From contig JAHDVS010000011.1 in assembly GCA_023382435.1 (NCBI GenBank), forward strand, positions 1-64,000: a stretch of 64,000 nucleotides of DNA, written 5' to 3'. This stretch comes from Thermoleophilia bacterium (GTDB lineage Bacteria > Actinomycetota > Thermoleophilia > Gaiellales > Gaiellaceae). Under the pieces are notes generated by a model. It was given only the letters and a program-made list of their open reading frames with translations, ran no database searches and was not told the origin of the DNA. A program made the translations under genes and the position numbers. This document shows positions 53,384 through 62,517 of the stretch, piece after piece. Within the stretch, counting starts at the first letter, position 1. Each line of letters starts with the position of its first letter.

Positions 53384-54627
53384 GCGAACCGGGCGTGGAC
53401 CTCGGCGAGGCCCTCGACGAGCCGGTCGATCTCCTCGGGCAGGTTGTAGAGGTAGAAGCTCGCCCGGGTCGTCGCCCCGAGGCCGAAGTGATCCATCACC
53501 GGTTGGGCGCAGTGATGCCCGGCTCGCACCGCGATGCCCGCGTAGTCGAGCAGTTGCGCCACGTCATGCGGATGCACGCCGTCGACGTCGAACGACACGA
53601 TCCCGCCGCGCCGCTCGAGCGGCGGGCCGAGCACCGTCACGTACGGGAGCTCGGCGAGGCGCTCGAGCGCGTAGCCGGTGAGCTCGCGCTCGTAGCGTTC
53701 GATCGCGTCGAGCCCCACGTCCCGCAGGTAGTCCGCCGCGTGCCCGAGCCCGAACGCCTCCGCGATCGGCGGCGTTCCCGCCTCGTACTTGTACGGGAGA
53801 TCGGCCCAGGTCGTCGCCTTCTCGGTCACCTTGCGGATCATCGAACCGCCGAGCTCGTACGGAGCCATCCGGCGGAGCAGCTCTTCCCGCCCCCAGAGCA
53901 CGCCGATCCCGCTCGGAGCCAGCATCTTGTGGCCGGTGAAGGCGACGAAGTCGCAGCCGAGCTCCTGGACGTCGACCGGGCGGTTCGGCACCGCCTGGCA
54001 GGCGTCCGCGACGAGGATCGCCTCGCGCTCGTGCGCCCACGCGGCCAGCTCCGTGACCGGGCAGATGGTGCCGAGCGTGTTGGAGATGAGCGCGCAGGCG
54101 AGTACCTTGACCCGCCCCCGCTTCTCGATCTCCGCGAGCGACTCGAGCGCGAGCTCGCCCTGGCCGTCGATCGGGACGACCGCGAACTCGGCGCCGCAGC
54201 GTTTCGCGATGTACTGCCACGGCACGAAGTTCGAGTGGTGCTCGAGCGCGGTCGAGACGGCCACGTCGCCGGGCCCCAGGTTGTCGAGCCCCCACGCGTA
54301 CGCGACTAGATTCAGGGCCTCGGTGCCGTTCCGGGTGAAGATCACCTCGCGGGTCGAGGCGGCGTTGACGAGCGCGGAGATCTTCTCTCTCGCGCCCTCG
54401 TAGCCGGCTGTCGAGCGCTCGCCGAGCTCGTAGACGGCCCGGTGGACGTTCGCATACGAGCTCTCGTAGAACCGGCGCATCGCGTCCAGCACCTGCCGGG
54501 GCTTCTGCGAGGAGTTCGCGGAGTCGAGGTACGCGAGCGACTTGCCGCAGAACGTGCGGTCGAACACCGGAAAGTCCTCCCGCAACCGGCGGGCGTCCAG
54601 GGCGGGCGTGACGACGATCTCGCTCAC
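53380..54627 (-). CDS. sufS: Cysteine desulfurase SufS
   Basis: 415 residues. Group II desulfurase: FPVFDRTFCGKSLAYLDSANSSQKP, VIFTRNGTEALNLVAYAWG, LEHHSNFVPWQYIA, PLP Lys in FVAFTGHKMLAPSGIGVLWG, and catalytic Cys in VRAGHHCAQPVM. It removes sulfur from cysteine for SufU and SufBCD. It starts four bases after the ATPase stop, so the ATPase gene is part of the same transcript. Confidence 0.96.
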   Translation of the reverse strand: MSEIVVTPALDARRLREDFPVFDRTFCGKSLAYLDSANSSQKPRQVLDAMRRFYESSYANVHRAVYELGERSTAGYEGAREKISALVNAASTREVIFTRNGTEALNLVAYAWGLDNLGPGDVAVSTALEHHSNFVPWQYIAKRCGAEFAVVPIDGQGELALESLAEIEKRGRVKVLACALISNTLGTICPVTELAAWAHEREAILVADACQAVPNRPVDVQELGCDFVAFTGHKMLAPSGIGVLWGREELLRRMAPYELGGSMIRKVTEKATTWADLPYKYEAGTPPIAEAFGLGHAADYLRDVGLDAIERYERELTGYALERLAELPYVTVLGPPLERRGGIVSFDVDGVHPHDVAQLLDYAGIAVRAGHHCAQPVMDHFGLGATTRASFYLYNLPEEIDRLVEGLAEVHARFA

Positions 54628-54631
54628 GCTC

Positions 54632-57040
54632 TCATGGTACCCGCGCGTCCGACCGCGGCTGCGAGCGCAGCAGGTGGAGCGCGAAGCGATCGTCGGTCAA
54701 CCACAGGCCGGAGATCGCGAGGGCCGCGCCGCCTAGCGAGCAGAGCACGATCGCCGCGTTCGGCGATGCCAGCTCGAAGAAGTCTCGTGACCCGGCGAAC
54801 GCGAGCACGAGCCAGTGGAGCGCGAACAGGAGCGCGCACAGCCCACCGACCGCTGCGGCGCGCGCGCGACCGGAGGCCTCGAGCACGAGGATGAAGTAGA
54901 GACCGACGATCACCATCACGGTCACGGCGACCGTGCGCGCCTCGATGCGCGGGAGGTTCAGCACCTCGTAGGCGAACAGGTAGCTCGAGACGAGGCCGAG
55001 CGCCGCGGCGGTGCCGGCGGGCAGCGCGAAGCGCGTGACATCGCGCAGGAAGCCGGCGGAGCGCCACGTCCCGTCGCTCGGCGCGAGCGCGAGGAAGAAG
55101 GCGGGGATGCCGACGGTGAGCGAGGCCGCGAGGGTCAGGTGACGGGGCAGCAGGGGGTAGGTGGTGGGGGCGATCCCGATCGTCAGGACGAGCACCGCCG
55201 CGAACGAGGATTTCGTGACGAACAGCTTCGTCACCCGCTGGAGGTTGCGGAGCAGCTTGCGCCCCTCCGCGACCATCGGCGGCACCGCTCCGAACTCGCC
55301 GTTCACGAGCACCACGTCGGCGACGCTCTTGGCCATCTGGGTGCCTCCGCCCTGCGCGATCGCGAGCCGGGCGGCCTTCAGGGCCGGCACGTCGTTGACG
55401 CCGTCCCCGATCATCGCGACGTAGCGGCCGGCGTCGCGAAGCGCCTCCACGAACCGCCGCTTGTTCTCGGGCGAGATGCGGCCGATCACCGTCGCCTCGA
55501 GAGCGACCCGTCTGAGCTCGGCGGGGTCGGCGGGCAGCCCGTCGCCGTCCAGGGGCGGGCCGTTGATCGGGATGCCCGCATCGGCGGCGATGGCCGCGAC
55601 CGTCTCGGGGGCGTCGCCGGAGATCACTTTCAGCTCGACTCCCTCCGCGCAGAAGAAGGCGACCGTCTCGCGGGCGTGCGGGCGCAACCGCTCGGCCAGG
55701 ATCGCGATCCCGAGCGGGGTCACGGTGCCCGGAAGCCCGCTCCCGGGGCCCGCGTCCTCGGCGATCCGGTCGAGCACGGCGTCCGTGCGGCCGAGCGCGA
55801 GCACCCGGCGGCCGGCAGCCTGCTCCCGGCGGGCACGCTCGCCGAGCTCGCCGAGCTCGAAGAGCTCCGGGGCTCCGAGCACGTGCGCCTCGCCGCCGAG
55901 GCGCAGGGCGCTCCAGCGGCGCGCCGACGAGAACGGGATGCCGGCGACCGCGACGGAGGCGGGAGCCGGGAACGCGTCCGCGATCGCTTCGAGCGTCGCG
56001 TTGCGGCCCGGCGACGACGCGGCGTAGTGCCCGAGTGCCGACTCGAGGCTCGCCTGGCTCGCGTCCGGGGTGGCGACGGCCTCGACCAGGCGCAGCGTTC
56101 CCTCGGTCAGCGTCCCGGTCTTGTCGAGGCAGATAACCTGGACGGAGGCGAGCGACTCGATCGCGTTCAGCTGCTGTGCGAGCGCGCCGCGCCGCGCCAT
56201 CCGCAGGGCCGCCACGGCGTAGGTGAGGCTCATCAGCAAGATCAGCCCCTCCGGAACCAGGGCGGACACGGCCGCGACCGACGTCTCGACCGCCTCGCGC
56301 CGGGGCGTCTCACGCTCGTACAGCGCGTAGCCGAGGATCACGCCGAGCGGCACCATCACGCCGACGAGGATGAGCAGGAGGCGGTTCATCGCCCGCTCGA
56401 GCGGGGAGCGCGGGTGGCGGAACTCGCGCGCCTGCCCGGCCAGGCGCTCGGCGTAGCTGTCGGGCCCGACCGCGGTGACCTCGTAGAGACAGCTGCCCTC
56501 GACGACGAACGAGCCCGAGCGCAGCTCCTCGCCGGGGGCGCGGGCGGTCGAGCGCGACTCGCCGGTGAGGATCGACTCGTCGAGCCGCACGCCCCCGGAC
56601 TCGACGAGCGTGCCGTCGGCGACGATCTGGTCGCCGGCCTGGGCGGAGACCAGATCGCCCGGGACGAGCTCGTACGCATGCGTCTCGAGCGGCTGCCCGT
56701 CGCGGATCACGGTCGCGTGCGGGGAGACGAGCGCGGCCAGCCGGTCGAGCGCTTTCTTCGCCCGCGTTTCCTGGATGATTCCGATCCCCGTGTTGGCGAC
56801 GAGGATCGAGAGGAAGAGGGCGTCTCGCCAGTTGCCGAACGCGAGCGTGATCACGCCGAGGCCAAGCAGGATCGCGTTGAAGATCGTGAGCGTGTTCGCC
56901 CGCACGATGCTCCCGTAGGAGCGGCTCGAGGCGGGCGGCTCGATCGGGCCGCGCTCCTCGAGCAGCCGGGCAGCCTCCGCCGCCGTGAGGCCGGTGCGGT
57001 GGGAAGCGAACGCGAGCCGCGGCTCGGCGGTGCCGGTCAT
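54632..57040 (-). CDS. P-type cation ATPase, CtpE-like, embedded in the suf operon
   Basis: 802 residues. A-domain TGES at 159-162, membrane motif VPEGLILL (262-269), phosphorylation DKTGT at 306-310 and hinge GDGVNDVPALKAA complete the P-type core; about ten spans. The segment VPEGLILLMSLTYAVAALRMARRGALAQQLNAIESLASV is very like actinobacterial CtpE, a Ca2+ exporter/importer of the P2-like group. No CxxC metal-binding domain and no CPC motif, so it is not a copper or zinc P1B pump. The gene sits between sufD (57-base gap) and sufS (4-base gap). Confidence 0.93.
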   Translation of the reverse strand: MTGTAEPRLAFASHRTGLTAAEAARLLEERGPIEPPASSRSYGSIVRANTLTIFNAILLGLGVITLAFGNWRDALFLSILVANTGIGIIQETRAKKALDRLAALVSPHATVIRDGQPLETHAYELVPGDLVSAQAGDQIVADGTLVESGGVRLDESILTGESRSTARAPGEELRSGSFVVEGSCLYEVTAVGPDSYAERLAGQAREFRHPRSPLERAMNRLLLILVGVMVPLGVILGYALYERETPRREAVETSVAAVSALVPEGLILLMSLTYAVAALRMARRGALAQQLNAIESLASVQVICLDKTGTLTEGTLRLVEAVATPDASQASLESALGHYAASSPGRNATLEAIADAFPAPASVAVAGIPFSSARRWSALRLGGEAHVLGAPELFELGELGERARREQAAGRRVLALGRTDAVLDRIAEDAGPGSGLPGTVTPLGIAILAERLRPHARETVAFFCAEGVELKVISGDAPETVAAIAADAGIPINGPPLDGDGLPADPAELRRVALEATVIGRISPENKRRFVEALRDAGRYVAMIGDGVNDVPALKAARLAIAQGGGTQMAKSVADVVLVNGEFGAVPPMVAEGRKLLRNLQRVTKLFVTKSSFAAVLVLTIGIAPTTYPLLPRHLTLAASLTVGIPAFFLALAPSDGTWRSAGFLRDVTRFALPAGTAAALGLVSSYLFAYEVLNLPRIEARTVAVTVMVIVGLYFILVLEASGRARAAAVGGLCALLFALHWLVLAFAGSRDFFELASPNAAIVLCSLGGAALAISGLWLTDDRFALHLLRSQPRSDARVP

Positions 57041-57097
57041 CGGCGCGATCGTACCGGGCGAGGCCTGCGGGCCCCGGCGCGCTCCGGGTCGACCTCG

Positions 57098-58279
57098 CTA
57101 TCCCCGCGGGATCCGGCTCTCGAGCGCCTGCGCGACGGCTTCCCGGACGGGCTCGAGCTCGATCCGGTCGAGCACGTCCTGGAAGAAGCCACGCACGATC
57201 AGCCGCTCGGCCTCACCGCGGGAGAGGCCGCGGGCCATGCAGTAGAAAAGCTCGTCGCGGTTGACCGGGCTCGAGGTGGCGCCGTGCGTGCAGCGTACGT
57301 CGTTGGCCAGGATCTCGAGGCCGGGGATCGAGTCCGCGTGGGCCCGCTGGGAGAGGATCAGATTGCGGTTCTCCTGGTAGGCGTTCGTCCTCTGCGCCTC
57401 GGGCTCGACCCGGATCATGCCGCGCCAGACCGCGGTCGCCGAGTCGCGCAGCGCGCCCTTGAACGCGAAGTCGGACGTCGTGTTCGGCGCCGCGTGCTCC
57501 TGGAACGTGTCGTAGTCGAGGTGCTGGGTGCCGTCCGCGAAGTAGGCGCCCGTGACGCGCGACGTTGCGCCCGGTCCCGCCAGGTCGTTCTGGATGCGGG
57601 TCTTCCCCTTCTTCGACCCGAAGCCGCCGGCGACCCAGTCGAGCTCCGCGTCGCGCTCGACGCGCGCGTGGTGCGAAGCGAAGTGCCACGTCTCCCGCGA
57701 GAGGTTCTGGATCGACACGTACTCGAGCTTCGCCGCCGGGCCGACGACGAGCTCGACCGCGGCGTTCGTGTACGCGGGCAAGTCAGGCGACTCGGAGACG
57801 TACTCCTCGATCAGGGAGAAGCGGCTCTCGGCCTCGGCGACGACGAGCAGCCGCCAGAACAGAGCCCCTCCGGGCGCCGAGCTCGAGAGGCGCACGTACA
57901 GCGGGCGCTCGAGGACGACACCCCGGGGAACGTGGACGAGCAGTCCGTGCTTCCAGAGGGCCGCGTTCTGGGCCGTGAGCTTGTCGTCGGCTCCGACGAG
58001 GCTGCCGAGCAGCTCGTGGTCGCCGAGCGGGGCAAACGTGATCCCGGCCGGGGCCCCCACGATCTCGATGCCGGCCTCGCTCGCGAACGCGGCTCCGGCG
58101 GTGGGGAGCTCGAGCATCGAGGTGGGACGGGCGCCGCTGCCGGCCGCGCCGGCGTCGAACCCGTCCGGGTCGAAGCCGGCGAGGTCGGTGAACCGCCAGT
58201 GCTCCTCCCTCGTGGTCGGGAGCTGGAGTTCCTCGTAGCGGGAGCGGGCCTCGCGGCGGACGAGCGTGTCGCTAGCCAA
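57098..58279 (-). CDS. sufD: Fe-S assembly scaffold subunit SufD
   Basis: 393 residues. N-terminal helical [21 protein letters not shown] and the right-handed beta-helix core ([56 protein letters not shown]). The C-terminal [24 protein letters not shown] is shared by SufB and SufD. It partners SufB in the scaffold. The ATG overlaps the sufB stop by eight bases. Its His near CTHGATSS may be the cluster ligand used in SufD. Confidence 0.95.
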   Translation of the reverse strand: MASDTLVRREARSRYEELQLPTTREEHWRFTDLAGFDPDGFDAGAAGSGARPTSMLELPTAGAAFASEAGIEIVGAPAGITFAPLGDHELLGSLVGADDKLTAQNAALWKHGLLVHVPRGVVLERPLYVRLSSSAPGGALFWRLLVVAEAESRFSLIEEYVSESPDLPAYTNAAVELVVGPAAKLEYVSIQNLSRETWHFASHHARVERDAELDWVAGGFGSKKGKTRIQNDLAGPGATSRVTGAYFADGTQHLDYDTFQEHAAPNTTSDFAFKGALRDSATAVWRGMIRVEPEAQRTNAYQENRNLILSQRAHADSIPGLEILANDVRCTHGATSSPVNRDELFYCMARGLSRGEAERLIVRGFFQDVLDRIELEPVREAVAQALESRIPRG

Positions 58280-59693
58280 CGGAGCCCTCCATCTGCAGCT
58301 GGATCAGCCGGTTCAGCTCGACCGCGTACTCGAGCGGCAGCTCCCTCGTGATCGGCTCGACGAAGCCGGACACGATCATGGCGCTCGCCTCGGCCTCGGA
58401 GAGGCCGCGGCTCATCAGGTAGAAGAGCTGCTCCTCGCCGATCTTCGAGACGGTCGCCTCATGCTCCGTGAACACGTCGCGGCTCTCATCGACGCGGATG
58501 TACGGGTAGGTGTCCGACCGCGACGCCTCGTCGAGGATGAGGGCGTCGCAGACGACCTTCGACTTCGCTCCGGTCGCTCCCTTCGCGACCTCGAGCAGGC
58601 CGCGGTAGCCGGCGCGGCCGCCGTCCTTCGAGATCGACTTCGACGTGATCACCGAGGTCGTGTCCGGCGCAACGTGAACGCACTTGCCGCCCGCGTCCTG
58701 ATGCTGCCCCGCGCCGGCGAACGCGATCGAGAGCACCTCGCCGTGGGCGCGCGGGCCCATCAGCCAGATCGCCGGATACTTCATCGTCACCTTGGAGCCC
58801 AGGTTCCCGTCCACCCACTCCATCGTCGCGTCCTCGTGGGCTACGGCACGCTTGGTGACGAGGTTGTAGACGTTCGTGGACCAGTTCTGGATCGTCGTGT
58901 AGCGGCAGCGCCCGCCCTTCTTGACGATGATCTCGACGACTGCCGAGTGGAGCGAGTCGCTCGAGTAGATGGGTGCGGTGCACCCCTCGACGTAGTGCAC
59001 GTACGCGCCCTCGTCGACGATGATCAGCGTCCGCTCGAACTGGCCCATGTTCTCCGCGTTGATGCGGAAGTAGGCCTGAAGCGGCATCTCGATGCGCACT
59101 CCGGGCGGGACGTAGATGAACGAGCCGCCCGACCAGACGGCCGAGTTCAACGCGGCGAACTTGTTGTCGTTCTTCGGGATGATCGTTCCGATGTGCTGCC
59201 GCACGATCTCCTCGTGCTCGCGCAGCCCGGAGTCCATGTCGAGGAAGAGGACGCCCTGGCGCTCGAGCTCCGCCTGGAGCTTGTGGTAGACGACCTCGGA
59301 CTCGTACTGGGCACCGACTCCGGCGAGGTACTTCTTCTCGGCCTCCGGGATCCCGAGCCGGTCCCAGGTGTTCTTGATATCGGCCGGCAGGTCCTCCCAG
59401 GAGTTCGCCTGCCCCTCGGTCGGCTTCAGGTAGTAGAAGATGTTGTCGAAGTCGATGCCGGTCAGGTCGGCGCCCCAGCCGGGCATCGGCCGGGCCAGGA
59501 AGTGCTCGAGCGACTCGAGGCGGAACTTGCGCATCCAGTCCGGCTCGTTCTTGTGCGCGGAGATCGACTCGACCACCTCCGCCGACAGGCCCCGCCCGGA
59601 CTTGAAGATGTAGCTCTCCGGGTCGTGAAAGCCGTATTTCTCTTCGTAGTCGGTGCCGATCCCGGCGACGATCTCGGTCTCGCCCGCGCTCAT
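58272..59693 (-). CDS. sufB: Fe-S assembly scaffold subunit SufB
   Basis: 473 residues. [91 protein letters not shown] and the beta-helix with [11 protein letters not shown] and [16 protein letters not shown] are typical SufB. The Cys in [18 protein letters not shown] region is the likely cluster or sulfur site. It builds [4Fe-4S] clusters with SufC and SufD. ATGA-type overlap with sufC end (59690-59693). Confidence 0.96.
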   Translation of the reverse strand: MSAGETEIVAGIGTDYEEKYGFHDPESYIFKSGRGLSAEVVESISAHKNEPDWMRKFRLESLEHFLARPMPGWGADLTGIDFDNIFYYLKPTEGQANSWEDLPADIKNTWDRLGIPEAEKKYLAGVGAQYESEVVYHKLQAELERQGVLFLDMDSGLREHEEIVRQHIGTIIPKNDNKFAALNSAVWSGGSFIYVPPGVRIEMPLQAYFRINAENMGQFERTLIIVDEGAYVHYVEGCTAPIYSSDSLHSAVVEIIVKKGGRCRYTTIQNWSTNVYNLVTKRAVAHEDATMEWVDGNLGSKVTMKYPAIWLMGPRAHGEVLSIAFAGAGQHQDAGGKCVHVAPDTTSVITSKSISKDGGRAGYRGLLEVAKGATGAKSKVVCDALILDEASRSDTYPYIRVDESRDVFTEHEATVSKIGEEQLFYLMSRGLSEAEASAMIVSGFVEPITRELPLEYAVELNRLIQLQMEGSVG

Positions 59694-60472
59694 CGCTCGC
59701 CTCCCGCGACGGTCTCGGGAATGAACGCGTCGTAGCCCTCCGCCTCGAGCGTGTGAGCGAGCTCGGGCCCGCCGCTGGCGACGATCCGCCCGTCCACGAA
59801 CACGTGCACGTGGTCGGGATCGATGTAGTTGAGGATGCGCTGGTAGTGCGTGATCACGAGGGCGCCCATGTCGGGGCCGACGAGCTCGCGCACGCCTCCG
59901 GCGACGATCTTCAGCGCGTCGATGTCGAGGCCGGAGTCGGTCTCGTCGAGCACGGCCATACGAGGTCTCAGCATCGCCATCTGCAGGATCTCGACGCGCT
60001 TCTTCTCGCCCCCGGAGAAGCCCTCGTTGAGGTAGCGCCCCATCATCTCCCGTGGCACCCGCAGCCGGTCCATGGCACTCGCGAGCAGCTTGCGGAACTC
60101 GGCGACGGAGATCGGGTCGTCCTCGCCGCCGTTCTTCGCCTTGCGCACGGCGTTCAGCGCCGAGCGGAGGAAGTTCGTGACCGTCACGCCGGGGACGGCG
60201 TGGGGATACTGGAACGCGAGGAACAGCCCGCGCTGGGCCCGCTCGTCCGCTCCGAGCTCGGCGATGTTCTCGCCGTCCAGCATGATCTCCCCGCCCGTGA
60301 TCGTGTAGGCGGGGTGCCCCATGAGGGCGTACGCGAGCGTGCTCTTGCCGGAGCCGTTCGGCCCCATCACGGCGTGGACCTCGCCCGTGTCGATCGCCAG
60401 ATCGACGCCCCGGACGATCTCGGTTCCGTCCTCGAGGGTCACGTGGAGGTTCTTGATCTCGAAGGTCGCCAC
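59690..60472 (-). CDS. sufC: Fe-S assembly ATPase SufC
   Basis: 260 residues from GTG 60472 ([23 protein letters not shown]). ABC ATPase with Walker [11 protein letters not shown]-loop [11 protein letters not shown], signature GFSGGEKKR, Walker [12 protein letters not shown] and the H-loop ITHYQRIL. It drives conformational change in SufBCD. First gene of the operon; AAAGGAG lies 13 bases upstream of the GTG, a long spacing, so the exact start is a little uncertain. The frame continues to 60586 but that extension crosses the divergent promoter. Confidence 0.95.
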   Translation of the reverse strand: MATFEIKNLHVTLEDGTEIVRGVDLAIDTGEVHAVMGPNGSGKSTLAYALMGHPAYTITGGEIMLDGENIAELGADERAQRGLFLAFQYPHAVPGVTVTNFLRSALNAVRKAKNGGEDDPISVAEFRKLLASAMDRLRVPREMMGRYLNEGFSGGEKKRVEILQMAMLRPRMAVLDETDSGLDIDALKIVAGGVRELVGPDMGALVITHYQRILNYIDPDHVHVFVDGRIVASGGPELAHTLEAEGYDAFIPETVAGGER

Positions 60473-60518
60473 GGTAGGCTGACAGCTCCTTTCAGGGCTT
60501 CGCTGGGGTAGCACTTGT

Positions 60519-60543
60519 TTTTTACCATCAAGAATGGATAAAA
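60519..60543. promoter_or_regulatory. Candidate SufR operator / sufR promoter
   Basis: TTTTTACCAT (60519-60528) and ATGGATAAAA (60534-60543) form an imperfect inverted repeat (8 of 10) around CAAGA, in an AT-rich patch within the 61-base gap between sufC and sufR. The right arm includes the sufR ATG. This position suits autorepression of sufR and control of the suf operon by one dimer. Confidence 0.5.
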
Positions 60544-61268
60544 TCAAACCCGTGCAGACCTCGACGACCGACCGCCAGAGCGCCATCGACCGGGAGCGAA
60601 CGCTTCATCGCGCGCTCGGCGACCCGAGCCGCGTGCGCGTGCTCGAGTGCCTGCGCCTGGCGGCCGGCCCGCTCGACGCCGCGCAGATCGCCGCGCGCGT
60701 CGGCCTACACGCGAACACGGTGCGCTCCCACCTGCGGGTGCTCGAGGAGGCACGCCTCGTCTCGGGCGCGAGGGAAGAGCGCCACCGCCCGGGTCGCCCG
60801 CGGCTCGTCTACGAGGCCACCCCCGAGGAAGCAGCGGTCGGGCAGCCGGCCGGCTACCGGCTGCTCGCCGAGATCCTCGCGAGCTACCTCGCGGGCTCCG
60901 GCGAGGATTCCGCCGAGCGGGCCGAGCAGGCCGGCAGGGCGTGGGGCCGCTACCTCGTCGACCGCCGGCCGCCGTTCGCGTCATCGTCGGCCGAGGAGGA
61001 TGTCGGGGCCGTCGTCCGACTGCTCGAGGAGTTCGGCTTCGATCCCCGGCTCGAGTCCGCCGAGCACGGGCACCGCGTGCTGATGCAGCACTGCCCGTTC
61101 GGGGAGGTCGCCGACTCGTACCGGACGATCGTCTGCTCCGTGCACCTCGGCCTGATCCAGGGTGCGTTGTCGGAGCTCGGCGCTCACGTCGAGACCGAGG
61201 CGATCGAGCCGTTCGTGGAGCCGGGTGTCTGCGCCGCGACGCTCGAGGAGACGGCCGCGGCCCGCTGA
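60534..61268 (+). CDS. sufR: SufR-type Fe-S-sensing transcription repressor
   Basis: 244 residues. N-terminal winged helix (20-90): LHRALGDPSRVRVLECLRLAAGPLDAAQIAARVGLHANTVRSHLRVLEEARLVSGARE followed by RGRPRLVYE-type HRPGRPRLVYEATP. The C-terminal domain has Cys in MQHCPFGEVADSYRTIVCSVHLGLIQGAL and GVCAAT, the three or four cysteine set that binds the cluster. Divergent from sufC, its usual position. It represses suf transcription when Fe-S clusters are sufficient. Confidence 0.95.
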   Translation: MDKIKPVQTSTTDRQSAIDRERTLHRALGDPSRVRVLECLRLAAGPLDAAQIAARVGLHANTVRSHLRVLEEARLVSGAREERHRPGRPRLVYEATPEEAAVGQPAGYRLLAEILASYLAGSGEDSAERAEQAGRAWGRYLVDRRPPFASSSAEEDVGAVVRLLEEFGFDPRLESAEHGHRVLMQHCPFGEVADSYRTIVCSVHLGLIQGALSELGAHVETEAIEPFVEPGVCAATLEETAAAR

Positions 61269-61360
61269 CGCCCGCCCGGCCCACTCGCTTAACACGCACT
61301 TAACGTTGTGGGCGACGGGTCCCCCGGTCGCTGTTGAAAACCGCTGCTATCCTCGCCCGC

Positions 61361-61690
61361 ATGGGAAACATCAGCATCTGGGAGATCCTCCTGCTCCTCC
61401 TCGTGCTCCTCCTCGTGTTCGGGCCCAAGCGGCTGCCCGAGATGGGCCGCTCGCTCGGCCGTGGCATGCGCGAGTTCAAGGACTCGGTCACGGGCACGAA
61501 CAAGGACAAGGACGAGGACGAGGACGAGGACGGACGGGTCGCGCAGCCGACGCTCACGGCGGCGGCGGCAGCAGCCCCGGCCCCGGCAGCCCCGGCTCCG
61601 GCCCCGGCGGCGGCGGCAGCCCCGGCGGCGCCCGTCGAGGCCTCGCCCGCACCCGCGCCCGAGACCGAGAGCGCGACCCCCGCCAGCTAG
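61361..61690 (+). CDS. tatA: Twin-arginine translocase subunit TatA
   Basis: 109 residues from ATG 61361. MGNISIWEILLLLLVLLLVFGPKRLPEMGRSLGRGMREFKDSV is the TatA hallmark: one short span, FGPKRLPE hinge and amphipathic helix. The remainder is a charged patch (NKDKDEDEDEDG) and an Ala/Pro tail of about 50 residues, longer than usual. It forms the pore-making oligomer of the Tat system with TatC. A -10-like TATCCT lies eight bases before the ATG, so the mRNA may be leaderless. Confidence 0.95.
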   Translation: MGNISIWEILLLLLVLLLVFGPKRLPEMGRSLGRGMREFKDSVTGTNKDKDEDEDEDGRVAQPTLTAAAAAAPAPAAPAPAPAAAAAPAAPVEASPAPAPETESATPAS

Positions 61691-61700
61691 GGGAGCGGCC

Positions 61701-62501
61701 TTGCGCCTACCGCGTCGCCTCTCCTACGGCGACCGCGTAACGCTCGTCGAGCACCTCGACGAGCTGCGCGCGCGCCTGATCGTCTCGCTGGCCGCGGTCG
61801 CGCTCGCGTTCGGTTTCGCCTACGGGTTTCGCGGGCAGATCCTCGACGCGCTGAACGAGCCGCTCGAGGGGAAGATCCCGACCACGCTCGGGGTGGCCGA
61901 GCCCTTCATGACCTCGTTCACCGTGAGCCTCTACGCGGCGCTTGCGGTCGCGATCCCCGTGATCGTCTACCAGCTGTGGTCGTTCCTGGCGCCGGCGTTC
62001 GCGGAGAAAGACCAGCGGCTCGTCTCGCGACTCGTCCTGTTCGCGACCTTCCTGTTCGTCGGCGGGATCATGTTCTCGTACTTCATCGTTCTGCCCGCGG
62101 CGACGCCGTTTCTGCTCGGGTTCGACTCCGACCTCTACGACATCCAGATCCGCGCACGCGACTACTACTCGTTCGTCTCGCTGACCTCGATCGCGATCGG
62201 CTTCCTGTTCGAGCTCCCGATCATCGTGCTCGGGCTCGTGCGCCTGAAAGTGCTGACCGCGGCGCGCCTGCGGCGCAACCGGCGGATCGGGATCGTCCTC
62301 TGTTTCGCAGTCGCGGTCGCTCTGCCCGGCATCGATCCCGTCACGACCACGCTCCAGGCGGTACCGCTGCTCGTGCTCTTCGAGGCCTCGATCTGGCTCG
62401 CCGGCCTCTTCGAGCGGCGCTGGGCCGCACAGGAGGAGGCGGACGCGGAGGCGGCTGCGGCGGAGGCCGAGGCGGAGGGTCTGGCCGGCTCGAGCCCGTA
62501 G
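61701..62501 (+). CDS. tatC: Twin-arginine translocase subunit TatC
   Basis: 266 residues from a TTG at 61701, with GGGGAGC four bases upstream; no ATG or GTG precedes the first conserved residues. SYGDRVTLVEHLDELRARLIVSLAAVALAFGFAYGF, EPFMTSFTVSLYAALAVAIPVIVYQLWSFLAPAFAEKDQR and VLPAATPFLLGF are TatC signatures (VEHLDELR, FxxxxK/R, six spans). It recognises twin-arginine signals. The C-terminal tail is an unusual Ala/Glu repeat (EEADAEAAAAEAEAEG). Follows tatA by 10 bases. Confidence 0.95.
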   Translation: MRLPRRLSYGDRVTLVEHLDELRARLIVSLAAVALAFGFAYGFRGQILDALNEPLEGKIPTTLGVAEPFMTSFTVSLYAALAVAIPVIVYQLWSFLAPAFAEKDQRLVSRLVLFATFLFVGGIMFSYFIVLPAATPFLLGFDSDLYDIQIRARDYYSFVSLTSIAIGFLFELPIIVLGLVRLKVLTAARLRRNRRIGIVLCFAVAVALPGIDPVTTTLQAVPLLVLFEASIWLAGLFERRWAAQEEADAEAAAAEAEAEGLAGSSP

Positions 62502-62517
62502 CCGGCCCGAACGGCCA

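Noticed and set aside
54815-58351. Very long rightward open frame (1178 codons) opposite the ATPase and sufD
   Set aside because: It is rich in Arg, Glu and Asp with no domain, and lies antisense to well-recognised genes; long antisense frames are expected at this GC content.
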